From Tetrastigma voinierianum (Eukaryota > Streptophyta > Magnoliopsida > Vitales > Vitaceae), in NCBI GenBank assembly GCA_016808115.1, contig JAEQBH010004666.1:1-64000 (forward strand): DNA of 64,000 nt. The letters run 5' to 3'. Numbering within the stretch: the stretch's first letter is position 1; every line of letters starts with the position of its first letter. Below, one piece after another: positions 10,931 through 23,799 of the stretch. The notes under the pieces were generated by a model. That model worked only from the letters and a program-made list of their open reading frames with translations. It did no database searches and was not told the DNA's origin. The position numbers and the translations under genes were made by a program.

Positions 10931-12110
10931 ACCACCGGATGCTGCATCGAAGCTACATCGATCCATATTAAACCTTTCTAAGATTTCGAAAGATACTCCG
11001 TTGAGTGATGAAGACATCATCCTTTCAGAAAATTTCAATGCCAAGGGAAATATTTCATTCTTCCAAGATCACCATGTAGAACTCAATCTCATGGACTTCT
11101 TAAATTGTTCGAACATTACTTCATCATTGCCAAGAGAAAATAGCGTCATCAACATATAAAGGCACACAATTAAAATTTTACCCATCCGCTTTTAATGAAT
11201 AAACTATGCTCATAAGGGCATTTGCGAAGCTTCCTTGATAAAATATGTCTCACGTAACTATACCGTGCTCCTGGGGAGCCCGTTTGAGCCATACACGCTT
11301 TTCGAGTCGATAAACCTAGATTCGGTGCCTTCGTTCATATCCCCGGGAGGCTGCTCAACGAAGACTTCCTCGCATTTCATGCAGAAAGCCGACTCTGACA
11401 ATGCTTTAGATCACCCAAGCTTTCGTGCAAGAAGGATATAACACCATATAGTGTCCAAATGAGCCATCGTGCAAATATTTCAGCATAATCAATTCCATAT
11501 CACACAATACCCTCGCAACTAAATGGTCCGTACTTGTCCACTTCTCCATTTTCGTTGAATTTTGTTTTAAAGACCTACTTTACTCCTATGGTTTTTCCTC
11601 CCGATGAGATCAGCATTCCTCTATGTGTCATTATTCTCAATAGCTTGTATTTCTCGTCCATGGCTTTCCTCCATTTCTGATTTCATAAATTTTCGCGAAT
11701 GTATTGATCCCCATCAGCGAACAGTTAAACAGGCTCTAGTTAATATGTTCTTCATCGAGAGACCTTGAGCCCAAGGGCTTACACCCTCTCATCCACACCG
11801 GTGGTCTCGAGCTCAGATTTCACGAGGTGCGTTCTTCATTTGAAATGTTACTCCATTGGGACTCTAAGTTCGCTCCGCATTCTTCATCGACTTCAGACTC
11901 CTCCATCTCCCCCGGCCTTCCACTTCGCTTCTTCTTCGCTCCCACTGAGCTCGGGCCCAATATGGTTTGTTTGTGACCATCATCCTAGCCCATTGTCGAT
12001 CTTCTTCAAATACCACATCTCTAGCTTAACACTATTTTATTCAAAGTGGATCAAATACTATAAGCCTTGATTCCCACTTACCCCAATAATACGCATATGA
12101 AACTCTTGGC
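10931..12110 (-). pseudogene. copia reverse transcriptase, degraded
   Basis: The catalytic YVDD box is intact in the minus reading at 11156-11145 (LYVDDA). It stands at the right distance from integrase (before) and RNase H (after). The rest of the domain is so broken by indels that only short words can be recovered, and a low-similarity stretch at about 11200-12060 covers the finger region. Confidence 0.7.
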
Positions 12111-12111
12111 A

Positions 12112-12830
12112 TCAAGCTTTACTCGTGTCGCCGTGACACGGACGTGAGAAAATGCATCCAAAAGCTCGAAAATAGTCCACTGATGGCTTGTGCCCACTCC
12201 ACGCTTCTTCAAGTGTTTTGTTCTTCATGGCAAGAGTTGGACATCGATTTAGAATGTGCACCGTCCAATTCATTGCTTCAGGCCAAAAGGTCTTAGGAAT
12301 TTGTTTTGCTATCAACATGCTTCGAACCATATTCATAATGGAGTGGTTCTTCCTTTCTGCGATACCATTCTGTTGGGGTGTATAGGCAACTGTCAACTAT
12401 CTATGGATTCCATGCTCATTGCAAAAGTTGGTGAATTCCTATGATGTGAATTCTCCCCCACGATCTGTTCTAAGACTCCGTATGTATGTTCCAGTTTCCT
12501 TCTCAACTCTGGCTTTGTAAGATTTGAATATGGAAAAAGCTTCTGACTTCTCCATCAAGAAGTACACTCAAGTCTTTCTGCTGAAATCATCGATGAAGGT
12601 AATAAAATAACTTTTTTTGCCATTTGAAATCGGGGTTGATCGGGTCCATATATGTCGCATGCACCAACTAAAGAATGCTCGAGGCTCTTCACATGCTTTT
12701 AGGAAACGGATCACGGTGTCATTCTCCCACCGTACGCCACATACCTTTTGAGAGTCTGCCACCATGTTCTGTTGTTGGAGTACTTTGAGCCCATTCTAGC
12801 TGAGATGTCCATACCGATCGTGCCAAAGGT
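12112..12830 (-). pseudogene. copia integrase
   Basis: LWHDRYGHLS at about 12825-12800 is the GAG-pre-integrase motif with its zinc-binding His. YFITFIDDFSRKT (about 12610-12570) holds the first catalytic Asp of the core. TPQQNGIAERKNHSIM (about 12380-12330) holds the catalytic Glu, and WPEAMNWTVHILNRCPT and FRAFGCI follow. The frame is lost at about 12397-12567. Order and motifs are those of Ty1/copia, where integrase precedes RT. Confidence 0.9.
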
Positions 12831-13290
12831 CTGCTTGATCCGTGATCAATGAGAAAAAGCATTGCGGTTCCTTTGGTACGCAACGTGCAAGCACAGTAAA
12901 CATTCTGTTGTGTGTCATCTCCGTTTCCATGATTAAGCCCTTCTCACTGTGAAAGATTTTGCATTTTCCATGTTGGATAAGTACTGCCAGCCCCTTCTCC
13001 TGCAATTGACCAATGCTCAACATGTTGTTCTTCAGGTATGGTACGTAGAAGACTTCTGTGATTACATGCATAAACCCATTTACCTCCATTCTAATTTTAC
13101 CCTTGCCTTGTACATTAATACTCGAAGTCATCGCTGCTTCACCGATTCTCGAAAGTCGTTATCAAAATCAAAAACATGTTTTTCTTTCCACACACGTACA
13201 TTAAGCACCTGTAATCAAGGAACCAAATGTGCTCCATCGCGTTCCTCGTCGAATTTACAAAGCCACAATGCATCTCGCCTCCTTTGTTTC
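12800..13290 (-). pseudogene. copia protease and junction to integrase
   Basis: The C-terminal half is clear: EVFYVPYLKNNMLSIGQL at about 13065-13010 is the conserved copia protease end, followed by GLAVLIQHGKCKI. The active site region on the minus strand near 13240-13200 should read LDSGCSNHMCG but is scrambled (LD, then YRC), so the D-S-G is lost. In relatives this protease matures Gag-Pol. Confidence 0.8.
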
Positions 13291-13570
13291 AAAGATAATT
13301 AGCCTGCCTTTGTCTCGCGCTAGGACATTCCCATTGAAAGTGCCCTAGCTCATGATAGTTATAGCACTCTAGGATAGATTTATCAAACCCAAACCTACCC
13401 CTTCCTCTTCCTCGTCCTCGTCCTCGGTAAGTGCCTCTGCCTCCACCTCTTCCTCCTTGTTAGGATCCATGAGTGATCTGGAGTGCCTTTTCATTATCCA
13501 CATGTCGGCTGATTCGTTGTTCATGTACCAAGAGGTCGCTTTTGAAGCTCACACATTATCTAGTCATTGG
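13290..13570 (-). pseudogene. gag: copia gag, C-terminal part with zinc knuckle
   Basis: On the minus strand LVHEQRISRHV (about 13525-13495) is the end of the copia gag domain, followed by an Arg/Gly-rich stretch (13460-13400) and a zinc knuckle at 13366-13325. The knuckle reads CYNYHELGHFQWEC: the second Cys of the C-x2-C-x4-H-x4-C pattern has become Tyr. The piece stops at 13571, where the gypsy element is inserted, and the preceding gag codons resume at 34337. Confidence 0.85.
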
Positions 13571-16500
13571 TGTGGACCATTACCCGATCCACGTCGAGCG
13601 ACTGGCTTAAATGGAAGGAAAAAATGTGGATTGATTTCGAATTTTAGGAAACCGTCTCGAGGAGACGCTTTCTTTGGAGTCGCACTTACTTTTGTCATAT
13701 TTTATAAAGGAAAACTAAGTAAGAACAAAAAACCTCAATGACTCTAGTATGGAAAAAGCGGTCCGCGAAACTAGATTTCGGGTCCGGGTCGATATCGACG
13801 GAAGGTACCTCATATGAGGTAGAGCACTCTAGTCTCGAACTCGGTTCTACTTGCGACCGGGTACGTAGGAGCATACGGGTCACAGACGATAACTCCCCTA
13901 GGCTAAACATACAACTTGGATCGTAACAACCTAATCGTATCTAGCATGCTTAAAAAACACTCAACTAAAAAGGGCAAATGGCGCTGCACTGCGGGTCCCC
14001 CGGGGCCACGAGCTACACCAAAGGTTAGCCAAAAACATAGCAAGCATGCATGACACCCAAACATAAGGCATCTATGTGAAATTCATTACCCCACATTAAA
14101 GCATACCCGTGGTCCCTAGCTGCTACCAGATAAGAGGTCACCAACGTTTTAGCATACCGTTTCAAATTAAACATAAAGCAAAGCAAGCTAGGAGAAACCA
14201 TACACTGCATCTCGCCACTCATCGATGCTACAACACCTGTCCAACTATACAAACACGCCCATTCATCTCAAAGAATCGGGTCTCGACAAAACACTAGATT
14301 ATCAGGGTGCTAACTAATCAAATTCTTGGACCCTGATAGACCCCCGATTCTCAAGAATCCAAAATGGAACCACATTAACCTGAAATAAACCCCATTTCAG
14401 ACCCTAAACATAGCCCTACATTGATTTAGGCCGAACGGGCTGACTCACAAAGATCACGGGCATTTCCAATTAAATCAAATCAAGGACCTTTACGAAACTC
14501 CAACAACCGACCGATTTAGTTCCCCAACCGGTTCACGGCTGGAGAGAGGGCTCCAAAATTTTGCAAGAACCTTCTCAAAGATTCATGAATCCAATGAAGC
14601 ACGTGAGTTCAATTCCAACTCCGAAAACTAAGAAAATACAAACAAATCAACCACTAACCGCTGCCTAAAGAACCGGAACCAAATGAACTGCTGGTTTGGT
14701 TTCCCAACCGTCCGGACGGGTTAGGTATTTCGTAATCTTCAGAACCTTCCTTACAAAGTCAGGGAATCCAACAAGACAAACGGAGTTCAATTCGACCGAA
14801 AATCAAGAACCAACACAAAACAAATCAAATCCACTCAAACTGCCGCTCCAGCAAACTTAACCAAATGAAATCGGGTTGATTTGGTTTCCAACCGGGTCCG
14901 ACGGTTGAAAAATATTTCAAAATCTTCAGAACCTTCCTTAAAAAGTCAGGAATCCATCGAAGACAAACTGAGTTCAATTCGACCCGATTAACCAAGCAAC
15001 CAACACAAACAAATCAAACCACCCAAACTGCCGCTCCAGCAAATCAACCAAATGAACAGGCTGGTTTGGTTTCAACCGCCGACGGTTGACAAAATATTTC
15101 AAAATCTTCAGAACCTTCCTTACAAAGTCAGAATCCAAGACAAACGGAGTTCAATTCCGACCGAGTAACCAAGAACCAACACAAAAATCAAACCACCAAA
15201 CCGCGCTCCAAAGAAATCAACCAAATGAACCGCTGGTTCGGCTCTAACCGTCCGACGGTTGAAAAATATTTAAACAATCTTCAGAACCTTCCTTACAAAT
15301 TCGTGAATCCAACAAGACAAACGGAGTTCAATTCCAATTCGAAAACTAAGAACCCACACAAACAAATCAAACCACCTAAACCGGTTGCCCAAAGAACTGG
15401 AACCAAATGAACCGCTGGTTTGGTTTCCCAACCGGTCCCACGGTTGAAAATATTTCAAAAATCTTCAGAACCTTCCTTACAAAGTCAGGAATCCAATAAG
15501 ACAAACGGAGTTCAATTCGACCGAAAGTAACCAAGAACCAACACAAACAAATCAAACCACCCAAACTGCCGCTCCAGCAAACTTAAATCAAATGAACTGG
15601 CTGGTTTGGTTTCCTGAACCGGGTCCGGGAAGGTTGACAAACATTTTCAAAATATCTATAACTTTCCTTACAAAGCCAGGAATCTAACAAGACAACGGAG
15701 TTCAATTCCGACTCGGAGCAACCAAGAACCAACACAAACAAATCAAACCACCAACCTGCTCCAGCAACCGAACTAAATGAACCGGGCTGGTTTGCTTCCT
15801 AACCGTCCATGGTTGATAAAATATTTGAAAAAATTCTCAGAATCTTCTTTTAAGGAGTCAGGAATCCAAAATAACGGGTGATTGATTCTCAGCCCGGATG
15901 AGTGAGAACCAACCAAACAAATCAAACCACCGAACCGCCGAAACTGTCGCCTAAAGAAACTAAACCAAATGGACCGGTTGGTTCAGTTTCCCAACCGGTC
16001 CTGACGGTTGATAAAATATTTGAAAATTTGTCAGAATCTTTTTTAAGGAGTCAGGAATCCAAAAAAAACGGTGATTGATTCTCAGCTCGGATGAGTGAGA
16101 ACCAACCAAAACAAATCAAACTGCCGAAACTGCCGTTCTAGCGTAGTCGATGAACCTACCACGTATGAGCGTGAAAAACCGTTCAAATGGTTGAGTGTAA
16201 AACCTAAATTTGGTCAGAATATCCTGCATAGAATAGAGTGGAGCCAGGTTCCATTTCTTACCTCTTCACATAAACGCTTGAACAGAAACTAAGCTCACAT
16301 CCCGAAAAATCCAAGAAACGTGTGTCCGAGCTCCCAAGTGTGCCTCCAAAGGTCCTTTCCAATCTGATCTCTATGTCCTTTATACTAATTCCCACCTCCA
16401 GCCATCAAAGCCTCTTCGTTTTCTCTCCTGCTTTGAAAGAGCCCCAATCAGTCCTTAAATAGCTTCCCATTCACTCCTCTCCTCATTTCCCATGCAAGCC

Positions 16501-17284
16501 GAATAACTTAAGTTTTCAAAATTGCCACCACCAAGTCCACACGGGTTCAAGGGGGCGGGCTGTATGTAACCTAAGACAAAGCCTAAAATAGACCCACAAT
16601 ATTTCCCTAAGGTCAAGCTGGAGCTTATGGGCCTCGTAATCCATTAGGATTTGGCCCAAAATCACAAAAACAAGACTCCACACAGCCGTCCTAATCCACC
16701 GGCCAACTCGCATGCCAACTAGTGCATCCGGCCGAGGAAAATTATGAAATTTTACAGAATGTTCCCCCGAAGAATAAGGAGACCAACAAAAAAAATGGTA
16801 CCATTCCAAGTCCAGATGAGGAGATATGATCAAACAAGGAGGAGTGCTCAACAAATCACCTAAAAAACGTTGTTGTATACGATTACTCGATGAACCAAAT
16901 ACTAAACCGACATTAGTCAAACTGGGGTTGACAAAAATTATGAATTTTTAACATAAACCTCCTCATGTAATAAAGAACTAACAAAACAAACAAAGAACAA
17001 TTCGAAAGCTCTTAGCAGGAGAGGCATTTGCAGCTTAGGTTTTTAAATGATGCATCATGAACTCTACAGAGCTAAACCCTCGGGGGCGCCACTTGTTTCC
17101 TAAGTGGAACGATGCCAATAATCGACACTCGATGACAATTCGAAGTGAAATACATACGCACTCACTGACCATACAAGCCCACCCGAGGCTCCTGAGAAAG
17201 GCCTAAATGGTAAGAGGAGAACAATGGGTGAGTATGACACCTATAGGATAAATGCAAGTGCTTAGGACAAATCGAGGGTCTACA
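13571..17284 (-). repeat. 3' LTR of the nested gypsy element (about 3.7 kb)
   Basis: Plus-strand ends are TGTGGACC and GGTCTACA, so the LTR is TG...CA on both strands. Its outer parts match 31350-34336 block by block (for example TAGCATGCTTAAAAAACACT, CATAGCAAGCATGCATGACA). The middle holds about nine 183-bp repeats. Confidence 0.88.
14515..16130. repeat. 183-bp tandem repeat in the 3' LTR, about nine units
   Basis: The word GGTTTGGTTTCCCAACC or a variant returns near 14694, 14876, 15061, 15233, 15415, 15602, 15787 and 15976, steps of 172-189 bp, with a first diverged unit from about 14515. Each unit also carries CTTCAGAACCTTCCTTACAA, AGTCAGGAATCCAA and AACCAACACAAACAAATCAA. Units near the right end are more diverged (CTCAGC, GAATCTTTTTTAAGGAG). 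Confidence 0.92.
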
Positions 17285-17300
17285 ACATGCCCCTCTTCGC
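17285..17300 (-). other. polypurine tract of the nested gypsy element
   Basis: On the minus strand GAAGAGGGGCATGT stands directly before the TGTAGACC start of the 3' LTR. Place and composition fit a plus-strand primer. Confidence 0.65.
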
Positions 17301-17479
17301 GAAAGTGAATGAACGGCGAATCGGTGCGGCAAGCTGGCGTAAAAGTGAAATGAACTCGTTGAAGAACCCAGAGACCAACAATTTATCCCCTTACCTAGTA
17401 TCAAGGGATAATCTAACAGAGTCGTCTGGACAGCGACTTAAAGAAAAACAAGTCACGATGCCTCGAAGATGAAAGTGAT
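17301..17479. other. short spacer next to the polypurine tract
   Basis: No motif recognised; it leads into the minisatellite. Confidence 0.3.
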
Positions 17480-18560
17480 CCGACATAATGCCTAAAAGAT
17501 AATGATATCCGGAGGTTGCTCGGGAGAAGATGAGGACGCCCGCAAACTCCCGAGAAAGGTCCGCAAGCACCGAAAAATGTCGGATCCGTGTGAGTACCGA
17601 AAAAGGTGGAATTCCCACGAGCGTCGTAAAAGGTGGGAATCCGGCGAGTACTGTAAATTGATCCGGAGATCGGGATGTAACATCCGGTGAGTACCTAAAG
17701 CGGCAAAGATCCGAAGTAGTAATCGAAATGTGGGATCCGGGCGAGTACCAAATGTGGATCCGGCCAGTACCAGCGTGACATCCCGTGAAAGACCGAAAAT
17801 GATGTGGATCCCGCGGTATCGGAACGCGATCCGTGAGTACTGTGAAATGTGGATTCATGCAGTACTAGAAATGTGGGATCCGGCAAGTACTTAAACGCGA
17901 TCCGCAAGTACTGTAAAGGTGATCCGTGCAAGTAATCGAAATGGGATCTCGGGCGAAAATTAAATGCGGATCCGGGCGAAAATTCGTAAATGTGGGATCT
18001 CGCAAGTACCATAAAGGCAGATCCGTGCAAGTACTGAAATGTGGGATCCGCGAGTACCAAAATGTGGATCCGAGCGAGTACTGCAATGTGGATTACAGTA
18101 CCGAAGCGTAAATATCCGGTGAGTAACTGAAAAGGCACGATCCGGAAAGGCATCTAGAGCGTAAACCGTGAGTACCTAAACGCTGGATCCGGCGAGTACC
18201 GAAAAGCGTAAATCCGTGCGAGTACCGAAATGATAGATCCGGCGAGTACCGAAATGTGGATCCGGGCGAGTACCAAAACGGGATCTCGTAATGAGTACCA
18301 AAATGTGGGATCTCGCAAGTACCGGAAGCGTAACATCTCGGGTGGAGTACTGAAAAGGTACGATCCGAGCAAGTATCGAGAAGCGTAAAACTGGTGAGTA
18401 ACGGAATGTGGGATTCAAGAAAATGGAAGAGTAGAAATCCGGCGAGTACCGAATGATAGGATCCGGCGAAATGGAATGTGGATCCGGGCGTACCAGAATG
18501 CGGATCCATGAAAATCGGAAGGTAGAAATCCGCGAAAATTTAGTGGTAGGAATCCAGGTG
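17480..18560. repeat. minisatellite, period about 23-30 bp, roughly 40 units
   Basis: The consensus is close to GGATCCGGCGAGTACC followed by GAAATGTG. For example GGATC or its variants start near 17945, 17972, 17995, 18020, 18046 and 18068. Units vary by small indels and by a CGAAAAT variant in place of CGAGTACC. It lies in the 3' non-coding part of the gypsy element between integrase and the 3' LTR. Confidence 0.9.
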
Positions 18561-20540
18561 AGATGCTAGAGAACCCGAAACAAGTTAAACGAAGTAAACA
18601 AACTTAGGGAAAAGTGGTAGGTCTCTAGTATGACATCCGTATTCACCAACAAATGACTCGAATGGGTTTCTAAATCAAACACAATCATGACAAAAGAAGC
18701 GGGACGCCCCAATATGACAATAGAAAATGCCAAAATGATAAGCGAAACCAAGATGGAAATAAAGGGGTATGCCCTCAGAGGACACCTCACAAATGTGACC
18801 AAGGGGCGAAGAAAGGGGTTATTCCTAGCCTAGGTATCAATGCCATGTCAAAATCTCATAATCGCACGCGGCCAGTCGAGCTGAAACATCACAATCATTC
18901 ATATTCATGAAAAATCATCCATTTCACTCCATAAACCGATATGGTATGCCCCAAGCAGTACATCTCGATATGCAAGTGCCTCGAAGGAAAGAAAAAAACT
19001 CTAAAATAAATTTCTAAAGACCCAATCATCCGAGCAAGAGAACAAGACAACATACGGGCAAAGGCCAAGGCACCCCTAGTCAGTTGACAAATATCCATGA
19101 ATCACCTGTGCCCTTAGAAGCACTCGCCGTATGAAGAAAAACCACGCATGCAGAGCATACTCAAACTTTGATGCCAAAACATCTCTAGCAAAATGGCCGC
19201 TGTATACGCTGCATTTGAGCCACGCCAACATGAAAGGATGGGAGTATGCCCCAATGTGAACGTGTCAAAGCATAAAGCTAATGGGCTATCCATGGTCCCG
19301 ACTGTATTGTCCGTGACCGAACATGGACTCCATGCAAGCAAACTAATGGAGAAGCAATATGTGACCCTCGAAACTCCCTAAGAACAGAGACCTGTCGACA
19401 TCCCAGACTTCAATCGCACGATGCCCGTCCATGTAAAATGCTCAGCAAACACGAGACGTATGGTCTCGTGGTGGTCTTACGACTCGGACCGTAATGCAGG
19501 CCAAGGGTGAAAGGTGAATTACATGATGGGAAAGGCCCAAATACCTAATAAATAATTTAAAACCCAGACGCAAGAATGTCAAATATTAAAGGATCATGAG
19601 GTGACTCAACCAACATCCGAATGAATTAATGTGAATGGATGTTGGTGGTACCAAAGGACACATCGCTTAAGGAAGTGAGACGAAGGATCAATAAGAGTAG
19701 AAGAAGACCTGAAAGTGATAAAGAAAAATGATGAATGGATAAAGCGTAAAAGGAAGAAACAGTTTCGATACAATGTGGCAATGTGTGACAACGACGAACA
19801 ACTCATCCCAAGAATGTCAAGTCAAAGCAAGTCACTATAAGATGGAGTCAGGATGGTAATGATCCAGGACCTAAAGGCGCAACCCAAACCTCATACCCAA
19901 TGTGTTACCCAAATTCATGGAGAAAGATCGCACAATGCTTTCACTTAACCGTCAGAGGAATAATAAATATCTCAAACCTAAATGAGTAACGAATATCAAA
20001 CAAACACACTTTTTTTCTTTTTTTTTCTTTTTGCTTTTGTTTTTCATTGCTGTTTTTTTTTTTGTTTGAGCCAAGGTCGAACCTTCTCAAAGCAGGTCGA
20101 ATGCCATACCAAATAATCCAACCAAAGAACCTCAAACCTCTAAGCCCAAATGGGTCTCAACCTAAGAATCCCTGATCAAAACCTACAGCGAATGAAGGGT
20201 GTGGACCCGACCGGTGCCTGGGATGAGAGCATGTCATCATCATAAAAGGAGATAAAAGTGAAAGTAGATGAGAGAAACCAATCAAGAGATGGTACGAAGA
20301 TGCAAATGGAGAAGAAAGAAACAAGCAATGATGCGAAAGAAACAAACAAAGAATGTCACAATGTTCATATGCTCACATATCCAAATAATAAATGAAAAGT
20401 GCATTGTGGGCAAATTTCCCAACCCAGCCGAAAAAGTACAAATGAATAAGAATAGCCATAATAAACCGCTGGAGGCTCAAAGGGCTAGCAATAGATATAT
20501 CAATGTGTTAGTGACAGTGGAATATGGCTAATATTTCAAA
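18561..20540. other. 3' non-coding region of the nested gypsy element
   Basis: About 2 kb without coding motifs that I recognise. Features are a T-rich run at 20010-20065 and short words such as TATGCCCCAA repeated at 18950 and 19245. Its place between integrase and the minisatellite makes it part of the long 3' region of the element. Confidence 0.4.
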
Positions 20541-21600
20541 GGATGGCCACCCATCCTCTAACCATGATCTCAAGCTTTAAACCTCTTCACCGATCCACAT
20601 CGGGACTAGCCTGCGGAACTGATTTCCCGTCTAAGTCCGTTAACCAGCCGCTCCCTCTCGAAATGATCTCTACGACATATGGCTACCCAATTTGGTCTAA
20701 ACTTTCCTCTGTGGTCGCTGATCAATCCCCCGAGGACCTTCAAGACTAGTCACCTTTCCGAACTCAAGCCAATCTCTTTCTAAATGCACGGTCATTTTCC
20801 TCCGATAAGCCCCGAATATGATCTGCTAGTTCTCAATCTCCTCATCCAAAATGAGTTGATCATAACGACCGAGCCCACTCACCCGTATATCTCGATGCTC
20901 TAATTCTACCTCAAGGATCCCATCTCAATTTCAACAAAGATCGCTCCATGACATATACTTCAAAGAGGCATGTAGCCCCAGAGGTACGAAAAGATGCACG
21001 ATAAGCCCACAATGCTAAAGGGAGATTCTCCGACCAATCCCTAGAAAGCCCCAAATCCATCTTTCTCAAAATCCTCTTGATATTCTTATTCGCGTACTCA
21101 GAACCGCCCTGGGTTAGTCTCAGCGCCTATGCGCAGATGATCGATGATAAGTCAATACCATACTGGGACTCAATGATCCACCTCGCTCTAAAATGCTCCT
21201 TCCTCTATCCGAGATCAACTCATGAGGACCCCATATCGACAGATAATGTGCGACCATGAATTCAAGCCACTTCTACCGTCAATCCAAAGATAAAGAGCCT
21301 TCCACCCACTTAGTGAAATAATCAATAGCCACAGATGTAATTGATGCCCACCTGAAGATTTAGGTGGAGATCTTCCCACAATATCAATACCCCATACCAA
21401 AACGCCAAGGGATGTAAGTGCATGTACCGGCGTGGCACTAGTATCAAGTCTCCGCGTGACCGACACTCCCGACATCTCTCACAACCGGCAACACCCATCT
21501 CCATAGTCAACCAAAAGTAACCAAATTCATAATCTATCGCTAGCACGTGGCCTCCCATGTGTGGGCCATTGTGATCCAAGATGAACCTCTCATTACTTGA
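20541..21600 (-). pseudogene. gypsy integrase, degraded
   Basis: From 21579 down: GPHMGGHVLA, then GYFWLTME and CERCRECRSRGDLI (about 21495-21445), the zinc-binding Cys pair of gypsy integrase. In a neighbouring frame ALTSLGVLVWGIDIVG (about 21418-21370) and PPKSSGGH begin the catalytic core, with the first Asp position in WGIDIVG being the conserved start. After about 21300 the frame is hard to follow. In relatives it inserts the element DNA. Confidence 0.8.
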
Positions 21601-21699
21601 TTTACGTATAAGACTAAATCTGCATAATAATAACAGCCATCAGTGATCTCCTATAAAGCGGCATCCCCACAAATAACAAATCGTGGCCAACTCCATTCT

Positions 21700-22662
21700 C
21701 AATGCTCTCATATCCGACGAGTCGCCCGTGGTAATCGCCATATGACGTAAAAATGATAAATATCATGATACCATGGTGTTTTCATCCCGATTCTCAATAT
21801 CTCCAATCAAACAACAAGAAGCTGCATGACCCTGTCTCAATCAAGAGTGGTCGCACAATCACTCCCAGAATCCCAACCACTGGTTATGCGGCCAACGCAT
21901 CGAAGAAACTCGGGATTCTCTTCCCCAGCAAGATGAATATATCTCAACTCTTCAAATCTAGCAACCAAAGAGGTCTAAGTAAGTATGGTGTGGTCAGCTT
22001 TTCATCACTAAATTTCCAGATACCCTGTCGGTCAGATAACTAAGTCTGGAACCCATGGATCTCCAACCGCCTAATACCAAGATCCACGCGGTCTCCCAGT
22101 CCGTAATGCAAGCCTCATACTAACCATATTATTCTTCAAACAATGATGACAAGAAAACATTAATTTAATCATCTGAACGTATCACCTGTGGGTGATATCA
22201 ATAAGATACCAATACCAAACCTCGACCGACATAGCATCATCGGCGTACAACCCGCCATCCCTGTAATGCTGGTCATTGAAACAAATTGTCACCGTGGAAA
22301 TCATACCAATCTGGGCTCACATCGGATATCGTTAAGCCAAATGATTCGCAAATAATGCTTCCTTTTACCGACAGGTCATATATTGAATAATAAATCCTCA
22401 TTAATAACTAACTATCTCATGAGCCTACCAGTCAGAACAGGTCGGTCGAACAAATATCTCAATGGATCTAATCGGTGAGACTACCGCATGTGGAATACCG
22501 TCACATAGTGCCTAAGTCTCCCGGGTACCTCAAACTAACGCTAAATGTGAGGCGCCAATCATAATGTATTTCTACACCATATTCCGCAAAGATCCTCTTA
22601 CTCAAAGATAATAAATGGCTCATTCCTTCGAATCATCGAAATAGCCAACATGCATCCCAAAG
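21700..22662 (-). pseudogene. gypsy RNase H, degraded
   Basis: On the minus strand near 22560-22300 words in changing frames match plant gypsy RNase H: HYV, then IRSIEIFVRP (relatives: DPIKYIFEKP), LTGRLMR (about 22440) and ANHLA (relatives: ADHLA). Both sides are full of stops. The domain lies between RT and integrase as expected. Confidence 0.6.
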
Positions 22663-23700
22663 CTATATCTCGACAATCACAAATATGCTGTGGGTCGCCC
22701 TAGCGCTGGGAGGCACTAAAACTGGGGGAGAAAGTAAACATTCCTTAATCTTTTCAAAAGCACATTGACAATCATTATTCCAAACCGTAGGCTGGTTCTT
22801 CCTCAGAAGACGAAAGATAGGCTCGCATATGTCTGTTAGTCTAGCAATGAAACGACTGATGTATTGTAGTCTACCTAAAAAGCCTCTGATCTCTTTTTCA
22901 TTCCTCGGAGCGGGCATGTCAAGTATAGCCTTGATCTTCTCTGGATCAACCTCTATACCGCGCCACTACCATGACCTAATTTCCTTAAGTTACCCTAAAG
23001 GTGCACTTTTAGATTCAATCTCTACACCGAACCGTCTGACCCTCTCAAAGAATCTCTGTATACGCTAAGGATCCGGCTCATTCGACCCCACTATCATGTC
23101 ATCCACGTACCAACATCTCTATGCATCATGTCATGGGAATAAAGTAGTGGTAGTTTCTCGATAGGTGGCCCCCGCATTTTTAACCCAAATGGCATGACCC
23201 GACAGCGCAAGTACCCCACTGCGTGATGAAAGAAGTCTTTCCATATCCTCCTGAGCCATTAAAACTGACATAAATCTTAAACCCATCCATGAAGGACAAC
23301 ATAGGTGCCTGCAAAGGTCACAACTAACATATCAATGTGTGGGAGGGAAAATCATCCTTAGGTCGGGCCTTATTCAAATCTCGAAGTCAACACAAACTCT
23401 AACCTTGCCATCCTATTTTGGAACAGTGGACTCACATTACAGCCACCAGATACTTCAACTAATCGATAAGAAGCCAACACGGTTGCTTCAATTTCTTCTT
23501 TAACTTGCGTGACCCATCGAGGTGTAGCCTCAATTCTCGCTTAACCGGCCTAGCATGTGGCAAAATGTGCAGGTGATGAACTATAGTGGGTCAAGGCCCG
23601 CACGCCCTTGCCATACGACCATGCAAATTATTATCCAAGTACGACTGAAAGCGTGTCAATCAATTTACTCTTTCTCATCGGAGATAGGAAGAGCCAATCC
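22663..23700 (-). pseudogene. gypsy reverse transcriptase
   Basis: The catalytic YVDDMI box is readable on the minus strand at 23109-23098. An open part at 22917-22663 carries MPAPRNEKEIRGFLGRLQYI followed by SRFIARLTDICEPIF, then LLRKNQP, WNNDCQCAFEKIKE and PPVLVPP, the RT-RNase H connection found in almost all plant Ty3/gypsy elements. The N-terminal half (23200-23700) is broken into short pieces. Confidence 0.88.
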
Positions 23701-23799
23701 TAATCTCTCCGGGTCGATCTGCACCAAAATCTATCACTCAGGCTATCGTAAACGAAAGTGTAACTTTCCGCCCCTTCAGACACACTAGACTCGACCGAC

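Noticed and set aside
17391..18509. Minus-strand ORFs rich in GTR, YSPDP and similar words
   Set aside because: They are translations of the 26-bp minisatellite in changing frames.
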